A DNA stretch of 64,000 bases. Source: Collimonas sp. OK242. Its GTDB lineage: Bacteria > Pseudomonadota > Gammaproteobacteria > Burkholderiales > Burkholderiaceae_D. Positions 9,248-18,037 of the stretch are shown one piece after another (the first letter of the stretch is position 1; each line of letters opens with the position of its first letter). The DNA is taken from contig NZ_FNOR01000017.1 of assembly GCF_900107095.1 (NCBI RefSeq), positions 56,469 through 120,468 on the forward strand. The letters are read 5' to 3'. The notes under the pieces were generated by a model that had not been told where the DNA came from, searched no databases, and worked only from the letters and a program-made list of their open reading frames with translations. Position numbers and translations under genes: made by a program.

Positions 9248-10069
9248 TCAAGAGCGCTTCCTGGCCTCTATCTTCCAGGGAGGGTTGCGACATTCGCTAT
9301 ATGCATTAGCAGAGCTCGCAAGCCAATCCCGCACCTGTTCCGCCACCCAATACCCCGCATCCAGTGCGAGGTCATGACCGGCGCTGGCTTGTGTCGCCAG
9401 CGATGCCTGCCATTGATGCGCCAGCTGCTGTGAGCAGCGTGGATCGATCAGCCGGTCCGCGCTGCCGGCGAGAATCAGCAGCGGCGGCTTGGGCAGCTGC
9501 GCAGGCGCGCGATAACGGATTGCCGCGTATAGCTGCCGCAGGGCGTTCTGGTATGTGACCGGATGGTCGCGCTGATAACTGATCCAGTCTGCCAGCACAT
9601 CGGCTTGTTGCGCGCACTGATTGCTGGTCAAGCGCAACAGGAGACTTTCCTGCCGCCCTACATTGCGGTTAAGCAAACCTGATAGGCCAAGCGCCAGCAG
9701 CGCCGGATAATTGCGCGGCCTCAAGCGCCGATAGAAAGGGTTGACAGGGCGTAAGCTGGTATTGAGCAGAACGCAAGCAGCTATTTCATCCGGATAACGC
9801 ATGGCCCAATCGGTCGCGACCATTCCACCCAAGGATAAGGCCAACAAATGATAAGGCGGCGCGATATTCCGGCTCAAGAGCTGGCGCCGGCAGGAATCGG
9901 TCATCTCCTCCACGCGTACAGGACTTTTGAGCGTGTGCAGGCTGCCGTTGCCGGGCAAATCGAGAAGCGTGACCTCAGCCTCCGGCAGCATCGAACGGAA
10001 CAGCTCTGGAAATTTTCCCCAGTGCCGCGTCTCCCGCATCAGCCCACGCAGAAACACCCATTTACTCAT
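9248..10069 (-). CDS. Alpha/beta-fold hydrolase
   Basis: A 273-residue alpha/beta hydrolase. The nucleophile elbow is ALSLGGM, the acid is probably the Asp of GSADRLIDP, and the His is in SAGHDLALD. There is no signal peptide. Its start overlaps the stop of the upstream M14 peptidase gene by 8 nt, so the two are translationally coupled and probably act together. The family covers esterases, lipases and C-C hydrolases, and the sequence does not show which. It runs toward the tRNA, with only 3 bp between its stop and the tRNA CCA end. Confidence 0.8.
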   Translation of the reverse strand: MSKWVFLRGLMRETRHWGKFPELFRSMLPEAEVTLLDLPGNGSLHTLKSPVRVEEMTDSCRRQLLSRNIAPPYHLLALSLGGMVATDWAMRYPDEIAACVLLNTSLRPVNPFYRRLRPRNYPALLALGLSGLLNRNVGRQESLLLRLTSNQCAQQADVLADWISYQRDHPVTYQNALRQLYAAIRYRAPAQLPKPPLLILAGSADRLIDPRCSQQLAHQWQASLATQASAGHDLALDAGYWVAEQVRDWLASSANAYSECRNPPWKIEARKRS

Positions 10070-11069
10070 GATGCGTCCCGTGTCTTTCCTGTTGCCCTTG
10101 CGGTCCTGGACTGTCTGGCATCCAATACTGATGGGCGCCAGCAGCTCTGGTCAGGAAATCTAGCCATACCAGGTGGCTGCGCAGCACGCGGTGCAGACGT
10201 CCGGGCGATTTTGGATTAAACATGCCCAGGCGGGAAAACAGCTGGCGCGGATTTTCTTTTACCCAACGCCAGGAGCCCATCTCCAGCGTGAGCGGGAGAA
10301 ACACCTGATCGCTGCTGGCCGGTACTTGCAGGTAGAGGTAGTCCCACAAATCGCCATGGGTCAGATACTGACAGTTTTGCGCCTCGAACAAATAATTGTG
10401 TTCACGGTAGGTTTCATTGAACAGATCCTTGAGCGCCAGAACTTGCGGCAAGTGCCGGATTGGCGTCCTGCTGTGTGCGTAAGGAAACCAGATCCTATCC
10501 TTCAATCCAAAACCGGAATGGCAATCCAGCGCGATACTGAATTCACGGCTCAACAGCTCTTGCTGCACGACGCTGCACAGTGCCTGGGCCTCGGCTTCCA
10601 TCGGCGCGTCGCATGCCCCGCGGTACCAAGGCAAACGAGAACTGATGCGTTGCCCGCCAAGCAGGAAAAGAACTTTTTCGCTGGCATTTATCGGCGCATT
10701 GCGCATCAGGTCCACGCCTCTCGGATTGCAGCGGGTACTGTCCCACATTCCTGCAGGATTTACCAATGGCATGAAAATCAAACGTACCGTCGCCAATTGA
10801 TGATGCAATGCTGCATCCCATTTCAAGCGTGCCAGCAAGCTGCGTAAGAAGGCCAGGAGAACTCGGGTGCCGATCCGTTCGAGACCGTGAACGCCGCCGA
10901 AGAAACCGACCGCCGGCGCTTGCGGATCTTTGCTGCCGATAGCCAAGACATAGACCGGGAAATGACGGCCCTTCAATTCGATTTCGCACACGGATCGGCC
11001 TTCCAGGTGAGGTTGTCCCTCCTGAATGATGCGTTCCAGTTCGGTCAATTCCGGCAAATCAAAATCCAT
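10062..11069 (-). CDS. M14-family zinc carboxypeptidase-like protein (DUF2817 type)
   Basis: A 335-residue protein with M14 metallopeptidase signatures: HGLE as the HxxE zinc pair, the second zinc His in LDCHSGFG, the substrate-binding NPRGVDLMRN, and a Glu in TLEMGSW that may be the general base. No signal peptide is visible, so it is probably cytoplasmic. The ATG at 11069 follows a G-rich Shine-Dalgarno; the frame stays open upstream to 11204, but that part is low in family character. It is coupled to the hydrolase gene downstream. It could trim peptides or deacylate an amino acid. Confidence 0.75.
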   Translation of the reverse strand: MDFDLPELTELERIIQEGQPHLEGRSVCEIELKGRHFPVYVLAIGSKDPQAPAVGFFGGVHGLERIGTRVLLAFLRSLLARLKWDAALHHQLATVRLIFMPLVNPAGMWDSTRCNPRGVDLMRNAPINASEKVLFLLGGQRISSRLPWYRGACDAPMEAEAQALCSVVQQELLSREFSIALDCHSGFGLKDRIWFPYAHSRTPIRHLPQVLALKDLFNETYREHNYLFEAQNCQYLTHGDLWDYLYLQVPASSDQVFLPLTLEMGSWRWVKENPRQLFSRLGMFNPKSPGRLHRVLRSHLVWLDFLTRAAGAHQYWMPDSPGPQGQQERHGTHHE

Positions 11070-11248
11070 TTCGGCGCCCCCGCTGCCCCGCTTACATGAT
11101 GAATCGAAAACGGATCGGGGCAAGGAAAACTTTTGCTCCTTGTTTGAGGCATTGTCAAGGGCATATCTAAAAACTGTGCCTTGATCGTGACTGGCCCGGC
11201 GCAATTTACCTGCTAAAATTTGCTTCTTGTCAGATCAGCAGGTTTTCC

Positions 11249-12112
11249 ATGTCCGCTTACCGCTTTCGCATCCTTAACGTCTTTGCCGAATCCACTTTCG
11301 GCGGCAATCAGCTATGCGTGTTTGAAGATGCCCGTGGCATGGATGACGCCACCATGCAGGCACTGGCGCTGCAGTTCAATCTGTCGGAAACCACCTTTAT
11401 CCTGCCTTCCGAGCGTGCCGACGCCCGTGTGCGCATCTTTACTCCCGGCTATGAAATGCGGTTTGCCGGCCACCCCACCTTGGGTAGCGCGCATGTGGTG
11501 CGTGACCTTGCCAATAGCGGCGACGCACTCTCGCTGGAATTCACAGCGGGGGTGGTTCCGGTGTCTGCCGAGGGCAATGTCTGGACTTTCACGGCGCCGC
11601 AACCTGGCGGACTGAAGACGGCAGCGGCAAATCTGACGCGGGCCGGAATGGCCGCATTACTCAGCTTGAACGAAGACGACTTGCTGGCCGCGCCTTTGTG
11701 GGTCGACACCGGCACCGATCAGTTGCTGGTCGCGCTGCGCAGCACGGACGCGGTGCGCCGCGCCCGTCCAGATAGCGCGCAGCTCGATGCCTGGCCTGAA
11801 AGCAGCCTGGAACGCAAGACCGTGTATGTGTTTGCTTTCGATCCGGAGCGCCCCGACCGCGTCCTGTCCCGCTACTTCTTTGCCAAGCAAGGCGGCGGTG
11901 TAGTCGAAGATCCCGGCACCGGATCGGCTTGCGCCAATCTCGGCGGCTGGCTGATCGCCAATGGCCATGCGCTGCCTGCCGAATATCAAATCGAACAAGG
12001 CGAGGCGGTGCAACGCCCCTGCCTGTTGCGGCTTAAGGTGACGCCTGACGCCGCGATCCAGGTGGGCGGCAAAGTCATCGAAATCGGCCGCGGCAAGATC
12101 AGCCTGGAGTGA
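11249..12112 (+). CDS. PhzF-family isomerase/epimerase
   Basis: A 287-residue PhzF-fold protein in the cytoplasm. The conserved catalytic Glu is E47 in NLSETTF, and the second active-site segment DPGTGSACANLGG is present near residue 215. PhzF enzymes isomerise small carboxylic acids, but most family members outside phenazine clusters have no known substrate, and no phenazine genes are here. AGCAGG precedes the ATG, with an extended -10 (TGCTAAAAT at 11211-11219) upstream. It is convergent with the next gene, overlapping it by 14 bp at the 3' ends. Confidence 0.85.
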   Translation: MSAYRFRILNVFAESTFGGNQLCVFEDARGMDDATMQALALQFNLSETTFILPSERADARVRIFTPGYEMRFAGHPTLGSAHVVRDLANSGDALSLEFTAGVVPVSAEGNVWTFTAPQPGGLKTAAANLTRAGMAALLSLNEDDLLAAPLWVDTGTDQLLVALRSTDAVRRARPDSAQLDAWPESSLERKTVYVFAFDPERPDRVLSRYFFAKQGGGVVEDPGTGSACANLGGWLIANGHALPAEYQIEQGEAVQRPCLLRLKVTPDAAIQVGGKVIEIGRGKISLE

Positions 12113-13313
12113 TCAACCGCGCCTGCGACCAGCGCCGGTAGCGCCGCGTCAGGCGCCGGGTGCGCATCTGGTCGAGGATCAAGCTCAGCAGCGCTGAATG
12201 ATTGCCAGCTGCAGTGCGGCTGGCGCCAAGCAAGCGCAAACGGCGTTTTACCAGGGCCATGCGCGCCACTGCCGCCATGACCTGATCCTTCCACTCGACT
12301 GGTTGGCTGCGGGCGGTCTGGTCGCCGCCGGCCAGCCATTGCGCAGGCAAGTCGGGAACAATCGCCAGCGCCGTAGCCATCCCCGCCACCGCCTTGCGGC
12401 TGATGCCGCCGGTGGTCATTACGGGCATATGGGCGACGGCGGCCAGCTCCTTGGCGAACTCCAGAAAATAAGCTTCGCGCGCCAGGGTGCGGCCATCCGC
12501 GGTGCGTCCTTGCATCGCCGGACTTTCGTAGCTGCCGCCGGACAGCTCGACCAGATCCACTTGCAATTCGTTGAGCCACAGAATGACTTGCCTGGCGTCG
12601 TCCTCGCTAAAGCCGCCGCGCTGAAAATCGGCGGAGTTGAGCTTCACCGCCACGCAAAAGCCTGGCGAGACGGTCGCTCGTACAGCACGCACCACGTCCA
12701 ACAGCAAGCGCGCCCGGTTAGGCAAACTGCCGCCCCATTCATCCTCGCGTTGATTGCTCAGAGGCGACAGGAATTGTGAAATCAGGTAGCCGTGCGCGGC
12801 GTGGATTTCGACCCCGGTAAATCCTGCCCGCTCGGCGGCAGCGGCGCTGGCGGCGAAGCGCGCGATGACGTCCCGGATTTCAGCATCATTCATGGCTTTG
12901 GGCTGTACAAAGAGCTTGCTGTGCTTGCCCATGTCGAGCGCCAACGCTGACGGCGCCCAGGCGGTGCCGCCCATGGCGGCCATCACCTGGCGGCCAGGAT
13001 GATTGAGTTGCATCCACACTTGCGCGCCCTTGCGCTTTGCCGCCTCGGCCCATTGCCTAAAGGGCGCCAAGGGAGTATCAGCTTCCAGCACGATGCCGCC
13101 CGGGCCAGTCAAGGCCCGCCCATCGATCATGACATTGCCGGTGATGATCAAGCCGGCGCCGCCGTCGGCCCAAGTGCGGTAAAGCCGATGAATTGCGGCG
13201 CCCGGCAACTGGCCGCTGTCGGCCATGTTTTCCTCCATCGCGGCTTTGGCGATGCGATTGGGCAAGACGCTGCCGTTCGGCAGTTGCAAAGATGAAAACA
13301 TGGTCGAAGTCAT
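12099..13313 (-). CDS. NADH:flavin oxidoreductase, Old Yellow Enzyme family
   Basis: A 404-residue FMN-dependent ene-reductase. The TIM-barrel landmarks are NRIAKAAMEE near the start, QLNHPGRQ, and the active-site segment GVEIHAAHGYLISQFLSP followed by the R-x-DEWGG signature. Toward the C-terminus, TTGGISRKAVAGMATALA joins directly to IVPDLPAQWLAGG. The family normally has about 14 residues between these blocks, carrying the Gly-Arg that holds the FMN phosphate, so an in-frame deletion is likely. It is divergent from, and probably activated by, the MerR regulator at 13380. Confidence 0.85.
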   Translation of the reverse strand: MTSTMFSSLQLPNGSVLPNRIAKAAMEENMADSGQLPGAAIHRLYRTWADGGAGLIITGNVMIDGRALTGPGGIVLEADTPLAPFRQWAEAAKRKGAQVWMQLNHPGRQVMAAMGGTAWAPSALALDMGKHSKLFVQPKAMNDAEIRDVIARFAASAAAAERAGFTGVEIHAAHGYLISQFLSPLSNQREDEWGGSLPNRARLLLDVVRAVRATVSPGFCVAVKLNSADFQRGGFSEDDARQVILWLNELQVDLVELSGGSYESPAMQGRTADGRTLAREAYFLEFAKELAAVAHMPVMTTGGISRKAVAGMATALAIVPDLPAQWLAGGDQTARSQPVEWKDQVMAAVARMALVKRRLRLLGASRTAAGNHSALLSLILDQMRTRRLTRRYRRWSQARLITPG

Positions 13314-13343
13314 GGCTGATCTGGTAAAAGGTGGAAATACTGT

Positions 13344-13374
13344 ATCCTAAGCTTGAAGTCAACTTGAAGGTCAA
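13344..13374 (-). promoter_or_regulatory. MerR-type promoter of the Old Yellow Enzyme gene
   Basis: On the minus strand, TTGACC (13374-13369) and TAGGAT (13349-13344) are separated by 19 bp. The long spacer holds an 18-bp dyad (13352-13369) with half-sites CTTGAAGT and ACTTGAAG around CA, with one mismatch. Overlong 19-20 bp spacers with a central dyad are the hallmark of MerR-family-activated promoters. Confidence 0.75.
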
Positions 13375-13379
13375 GCGAT

Positions 13380-13799
13380 ATGAAGATTGGTGAACTGGCG
13401 GACAAAACCGGCATGGCTTCCTCAGCCATCCGCTATTACGAGCAAAGCGGCTTGCTGCCCAAACCTGAACGCGGCGCCAACGGTTATCGCGACTATTCCG
13501 AAGCGGCCGTCGAACGCCTGCGCCGGATCCAGATGGCGCAAAGCCTGGGGTTTTCGCTGGAAGCCATCCGCAGCGTATTTGCCAGCCATGAAGAACTATC
13601 CAAAGACGATCTGCTGCGCAAGCTGGATGGCCGCCTGCAGGAGATAGAACAGCTCATGGATACGCTGCGCGAGCAGCAACAGCATTTGCGCAGCCTGCGC
13701 ACCACGCTGCGCGAAACCTGGGCCGAAGGGGAATGCCTGAACACCGCTTCCTTGATAAATGGCAAGCTTGCCAAACCAGGAAAGCAAGGAAAACACTGA
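13380..13799 (+). CDS. MerR-family transcriptional regulator
   Basis: A 139-residue MerR-type regulator. The N-terminal winged helix starts MKIGELADKTGMASSAIRYY and carries the wing motif GYRDY; a dimerisation coiled coil runs from about residue 80 to 115. One Cys lies in the C-terminal part (EGECLN), so a metal or redox signal is possible but unproven. It starts 67 bp from the divergent Old Yellow Enzyme gene, with the 19-bp-spaced promoter between them. Comparable pairs respond to electrophiles or redox-active compounds. Confidence 0.88.
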   Translation: MKIGELADKTGMASSAIRYYEQSGLLPKPERGANGYRDYSEAAVERLRRIQMAQSLGFSLEAIRSVFASHEELSKDDLLRKLDGRLQEIEQLMDTLREQQQHLRSLRTTLRETWAEGECLNTASLINGKLAKPGKQGKH

Positions 13800-13823
13800 G
13801 CGGATTGCCGCTGACGGCTGCTG

Positions 13824-14198
13824 CTAATCGTCCTCGTATTCCGAGTACTTGCGCGCATCGCCGCGTACTTTATCGGCGGGATATTTGCTTCGGTTCAGGA
13901 CCATTTTTTCCGATACAGCTGCACTGAGATCGACATCGAGTTTATCGGCCAGGCGAATCAGGTAAACCAGCACATCAGCCATTTCATGCCGGACCTGCTG
14001 CAGCTTGGCCGGATTGAGCTCGTCGCCGCTGCCGGTTGGCAGCCATTGAAAGTGCTCAAGAAGTTCGGCCGCTTCCACACACAGCGCGGAGGACAGATTT
14101 TTGGGGGTATGAAATTGATCCCAGTCGCGTTCGGCAACGAATTGGCGAATTTCTTCGCGTAGCTTGGCGAAATCACCACTATCTGCCGGATTAAGCAT
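13824..14198 (-). CDS. MazG-like nucleotide pyrophosphohydrolase
   Basis: A 124-residue all-alpha NTP pyrophosphatase of the MazG/RS21-C6 type. The metal-binding pattern is visible as EAAELLEHFQW and HEMADVLVYLIRLAD. Homologues hydrolyse non-canonical or excess (d)NTPs such as dCTP derivatives. The ATG at 14198 has GGGG about 8 nt upstream; a TTG at 14225 is a less likely start. It stands alone, convergent with the MerR gene. Confidence 0.85.
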   Translation of the reverse strand: MLNPADSGDFAKLREEIRQFVAERDWDQFHTPKNLSSALCVEAAELLEHFQWLPTGSGDELNPAKLQQVRHEMADVLVYLIRLADKLDVDLSAAVSEKMVLNRSKYPADKVRGDARKYSEYEDD

Positions 14199-14427
14199 GG
14201 TAGTACCCCGTGTTGAGTTTTTCAAACTGCGATGACAACTAATGTACGGCCAGATTTGGCAAGAAATCTAGCCACTCTTGAAAGATTTTCCAGATAAAGC
14301 TACTGCATAACAAGAATGTTTGCTACCTTGCTTGTAGGAATATGTTTTCGGCTGTAAATTTGGTGAACTGACGTGCCGCCGCTAAGTGACGGAAATGACG
14401 GAATCATCATCACGGTTGAGGGTGCAT

Positions 14428-15831
14428 ATGGACATGAGCGCAACAATCGGCATGCGGCCAGAGCCAATCCGCCGGGTGACCAAAATTTATGCGGCTTTCT
14501 TGCTGGCCGCCTTCGCACTATCTCCCGCTGTTCTGATCGCCTACCTGTATTTCTTCCAGGATCCGGCGCTCAAATTCGACAATCACCTGTTCCATGAAAT
14601 CGCCATTGCCGCGGCCACCCTTGAAGGACTCTTTGTTACCTATGTGAGTTGGCGCTGCTATCTGTCGTCCGGTGAGCCGCTGTTGCGCTGGCTGACCTTG
14701 AGTTTCCTCGGTTTTACCCTGATCTATGCCCTGCACGGCGCATTTACCGGCATGGCGCATCACAACATCTGGCTATTCCTGTTGTACGGCCCGGCATCCC
14801 GTCTGGCGATGGCGATCCTGCTGCTGATTGGCCTGCTGTCGTTCAACCTGGAATCGGACACGCCACAACAACGCGTCAATCCGCGCTCATGGCTGATATG
14901 GGTAGCGCTGTTCTTGCTGATCGACATCGCGGTGGCGATACTCGCCTACTCGCCAATTGCCGGTAATCCAGCGGTGCGCCTGACGCTGGAAGGCGGTGCG
15001 CTGTTCTTTTCCGCGCTCAACCTGACTATCATGCTGGCCGGGCGCATCCGCTCGCCGCTGATGACGATTTTCGGCATTTCGATCGCCCTGTTCGGTTTGT
15101 CATCGCTGGCATTTATCCTGGGCCGCCCGTGGAATCATATGTGGTGGCTGGCGCATGCCATCTTTGCCGGCGGCTTTTTCTTCCTCAGTTACGGCATCAT
15201 CCAGGCATTTCACACCACCCGCTCGTTCTCCAATATCTACAATCAGGAACAAATGGTGAACAGCCTGGCGATGTCGATGGTGAGGACGGAAAATGCGTTG
15301 CAAGAATTGAAGCATAGCAACCAGATGCTGGAGCATCTGGCATCCACCGATCCTTTGACCGGCGCCGCCAACCGGCGTCATTTTATCGAACGCGTGGACG
15401 CTGAAATCGCCAGGGCAAAACGGGACAATCTATCGTTTTCCCTGCTGGCGCTCGATCTGGATAATTTCAAGTCGATCAACGATCATTACGGCCATCAGGT
15501 GGGCGACGAAGTGTTACAGGGTTTCGTGCAGAAATGCCTGGAAGAGATCCGCCCCTATGACAGCGTGGCGCGCATGGGCGGCGAGGAGTTCATGATTTTA
15601 CTGCCGCAGGCAACGCTGGAAGTAGCAATGGCGATTGGCGAACGCATCAGGTCAGCCACGGAAAACACCGAGTTTACCAGCGGCGCCGTCCCAAAAGTGA
15701 TACTCACGGTGAGTATCGGCGTATCGCAGTTTGGCCACGATGGCAACACCATCGACACGATTTTCCGTGCTGCGGACGAGCGTCTTTATCGCGCAAAAAA
15801 CCATGGCCGTAACTGCGTGGTTACGGCATAA
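14428..15831 (+). CDS. Membrane-bound diguanylate cyclase (GGDEF)
   Basis: A 467-residue protein with about eight transmembrane helices in the first 270 residues, a short coiled-coil linker, and a C-terminal GGDEF domain. The active-site loop is GGEEF at 384-388 and the inhibitory RxxD site is RPYD at 375-378, so it should make cyclic di-GMP with product feedback. The ATG at 14428 follows GAGGG; an in-frame ATG at 14386 has no such site. The membrane part looks like a sensor for an unknown signal. No neighbours belong to the same unit. Confidence 0.9.
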   Translation: MDMSATIGMRPEPIRRVTKIYAAFLLAAFALSPAVLIAYLYFFQDPALKFDNHLFHEIAIAAATLEGLFVTYVSWRCYLSSGEPLLRWLTLSFLGFTLIYALHGAFTGMAHHNIWLFLLYGPASRLAMAILLLIGLLSFNLESDTPQQRVNPRSWLIWVALFLLIDIAVAILAYSPIAGNPAVRLTLEGGALFFSALNLTIMLAGRIRSPLMTIFGISIALFGLSSLAFILGRPWNHMWWLAHAIFAGGFFFLSYGIIQAFHTTRSFSNIYNQEQMVNSLAMSMVRTENALQELKHSNQMLEHLASTDPLTGAANRRHFIERVDAEIARAKRDNLSFSLLALDLDNFKSINDHYGHQVGDEVLQGFVQKCLEEIRPYDSVARMGGEEFMILLPQATLEVAMAIGERIRSATENTEFTSGAVPKVILTVSIGVSQFGHDGNTIDTIFRAADERLYRAKNHGRNCVVTA

Positions 15832-16085
15832 GGCGCATCGTTGCAGCCAGGCTGCCGACGCGGCTCAGCGGTACTGGTTCTGACTTGAGCAGGTATCCGC
15901 TGTACGACGCCTCATCCTGAAACGACCGCTACGCGATTTTCTCGATATCGGCAATGCTCGCCCTAGCCACGAAAACTTCATGCTTTTGCGTTTTCACACA
16001 GCATCGGCTCAAAGCCGCCGGTCGCGTTTCTCAATGACACACGATTTTGAAACGCATCGGTCGTTTGTCTGTTGACGTCCCTTTA

Positions 16086-16496
16086 CTACCTCGCTTGAAC
16101 GAATTTTGCAAAATTATTCAATATGGACTGCCACCCTTGCTGCTGCTGTTCGATAGGATTTTCCGATTCAGCATCAAACACAACACGAACCGTCACGCCC
16201 TTTGCTCCTGTTATGAACTCCACCGACGCAGCGCGGTCGCCAAACGAGAACTCAAGCAATTCATGAGGCACCACCTTTGTGTAGGTTCCTTCGAAATCAA
16301 AGCCGAAGCTACCGTCCTTGGCCTCCATGCGTGATGAGAAAATGCCGCCGACTCGTAGATCGACAGTAGATTTGGTCGTGTGCCAATCGTCAGAAGCTGT
16401 GTTCCATTGCTTGATGTCGCTTGGCGTTGTGTAAGCACTCCAGACCTTGGCAACGGGAGCATTGATCTGAGTTTCGACGGTGATTTTCGTGGTCAT
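16086..16496 (-). CDS. SRPBCC/AHSA1-family protein
   Basis: A 136-residue START-like domain protein. It begins with the strand-helix pattern TTKITVETQINAPVAKVWSAYTT and ends with GWQSILNNFAKFV, as in the activator-of-Hsp90-ATPase-like family. Members bind hydrophobic ligands, and the specific role is unknown. AAGGAAG precedes the ATG. The 254 bp between it and the cyclase gene contain no other feature I can support. Confidence 0.85.
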   Translation of the reverse strand: MTTKITVETQINAPVAKVWSAYTTPSDIKQWNTASDDWHTTKSTVDLRVGGIFSSRMEAKDGSFGFDFEGTYTKVVPHELLEFSFGDRAASVEFITGAKGVTVRVVFDAESENPIEQQQQGWQSILNNFAKFVQAR

Positions 16497-16746
16497 GATT
16501 CTTCCTTTCGTTTGCTGTTAAGGGGTTGAGTGGACAGAGCTTCCAGATAACCCCGCAAATTTGCCTAGCTCTCATGGGCGACATCAGCGGTTTGCTTTGC
16601 CCTGAAACCAGACATCAGACCTACTGCGATAAAGATGGAATGGATTAACTATATTTGGCCGGTTGCAGCCAGTTGCACGGCACGCCGAACCAGACTTGAT
16701 TTGACCTGACAGAGGTAGTGTGCGGTCAAGACTGAGCTGGTACAGC

Positions 16747-17304
16747 TCAGCCGGCCCCGGTATTGCGATATTTGCCTATGCCTATGCCAAAAATGCTGGT
16801 CTGATGGCTTTTGCTTTTCACTACCCGCAGCTTTTTGCTCGGATCCAATAGCGTAAACCGCTCTCTGATGTCAGCTTCGCTTGGCAGAGAATTTGCGCGC
16901 CATCTGATGATGTCGATGCCGGCCTTTTTCAGCGCCTTGTACTTTTGCTCATCCTCTTTGCTGAGTATCTTGTTGTTATGCGTCTTGTTATCTATTTCAA
17001 TTACTGCAACCACGTCACTGGCTTTATCGCAAATCACGAAATCCAGATTCTTCGATGTCAGGGTATCCAGGCCGCCGCTATCTTTAGTGCCCAGGCAGCG
17101 GCTCAAGCCGACTTGTGCCAGCACCATGTAATCCGGCAATGCGCCGACCAGTCGCCAGTACATGACTTGCTCGTTGTTCGACAAGGGTTTTTTCTTGATG
17201 TATTCACGGCGCTTCTGCTGGGCTGTCTGCTTCTCCCGAGTCAGCACGGCGATAACCGCCATGACAATGATCGTGAGCACGGTCAGTGCAATGATTGCTT
17301 TCAT
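16747..17304 (-). CDS. DUF2726 protein with N-terminal membrane anchor
   Basis: A 185-residue protein: a membrane segment at residues 2-22, a basic linker, then a DUF2726 domain with LDFVICD, the core AVIEIDNKTH and an EQKYKALKKAGIDIIRW helix-strand. This pattern recalls PD-(D/E)XK nuclease-like folds, but activity is not established. The ATG at 17304 follows AGGGG; an upstream in-frame ATG at 17337 lies inside a palindrome and would add 11 residues. An 8-bp hairpin (16732-16750) overlaps the stop codon. Confidence 0.75.
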   Translation of the reverse strand: MKAIIALTVLTIIVMAVIAVLTREKQTAQQKRREYIKKKPLSNNEQVMYWRLVGALPDYMVLAQVGLSRCLGTKDSGGLDTLTSKNLDFVICDKASDVVAVIEIDNKTHNNKILSKEDEQKYKALKKAGIDIIRWRANSLPSEADIRERFTLLDPSKKLRVVKSKSHQTSIFGIGIGKYRNTGAG

Positions 17305-17334
17305 TATTATGATCCCCTGGTTGAACGCAGCGGC

Positions 17335-17362
17335 CATTATATTTCCATATGGAAATATAATG
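17335..17362. promoter_or_regulatory. 28-bp perfect palindrome at the DUF2726 promoter
   Basis: All 14 base pairs of this inverted repeat match, with no spacer; the core is TTTCCATATGGAAA. It contains a minus-strand TATAAT (17341-17336) placed about 30 bp before the DUF2726 start codon. A symmetric site on the -10 box fits an operator for a dimeric regulator. No regulator gene is adjacent. Confidence 0.6.
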
Positions 17363-17558
17363 AAGTCAAAAATGCAGTATTACCCGTAGGTTTGCTCTAA
17401 TCGCGGACACAAGCTTGGCATTGATATGCTCGATTGGAAGGAAGAATTTAAACGAATCGCAGCTGACCGCAGGACGCAAGCACGACTGGGTACAAACGTG
17501 CTGCCTGGTGACAGGCGGAGGAAGGAAGAGCGGAAGCGTCGAGCTTCCCCTTTAAACC

Positions 17559-17586
17559 CTGTCAGCCCGCTGAACTGAGCTGACAG
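17559..17586 (-). terminator. Hairpin after the 94-residue unknown gene
   Basis: CTGTCAGC (17559-17566) and GCTGACAG (17579-17586) form a perfect 8-bp stem with a 12-nt loop, 16 bp beyond the stop of the minus-strand gene at 17602. Only GGGTTTAAAG follows on that strand, so it is at best a weak terminator. Confidence 0.25.
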
Positions 17587-17601
17587 TATCAGGCTGAACT
17601 G

Positions 17602-17886
17602 TTACTCGCTTAAACCGAAAATCGCGTCGTAGCCGTTCTTGGCGCGATCCGCTTCGTCCAATTCATTGCTCAAGCCTAAGTCTTCCAGCTCTTCCGAAGC
17701 GTTGATGAACTGCTTGCTGCTGGAAGCGCCGATAACACGGTAGATTTCTTGTTTTGCATTGCGGATGCCGAGCAATATCTGCTCTTGCCTGACAACGTTC
17801 AGCTCTACCGTCTTGATCAGTAGATTGGTCATGATATCGTGATCGAACTCGGGGATATCCTTATCTCCGACTAGTGCTGTTTTCAA
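17602..17886 (-). CDS. Conserved-looking hypothetical protein, TTG start
   Basis: A 94-residue soluble, acidic, mainly helical protein that I do not recognise. The TTG at 17886 is preferred because AGAGGA lies 6 nt upstream; the first ATG, at 17832, lacks a comparable site. No motif or transmembrane segment is visible. It follows fbp on the same strand 151 bp downstream, so it may be a separate unit. Confidence 0.55.
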   Translation of the reverse strand: MKTALVGDKDIPEFDHDIMTNLLIKTVELNVVRQEQILLGIRNAKQEIYRVIGASSSKQFINASEELEDLGLSNELDEADRAKNGYDAIFGLSE

Positions 17887-18037
17887 TCTGTTCCTCTTGT
17901 ACTCATTGATAAATTTTGCTGCAGCTGCGATTTTACTAGGTCTGGCATTTTGCCGTCATCGCGCTCCGCAAAGTGCCCGATCTTTATCTGACCGGGCCTT
18001 GCGGAGGGGGTTCCTGCGGGTTCCTTCTGATTTCTGC

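Noticed and set aside
11249..12112. Phenazine biosynthesis
   Set aside because: PhzF-fold proteins are common as single genes and none of phzA-G is nearby.
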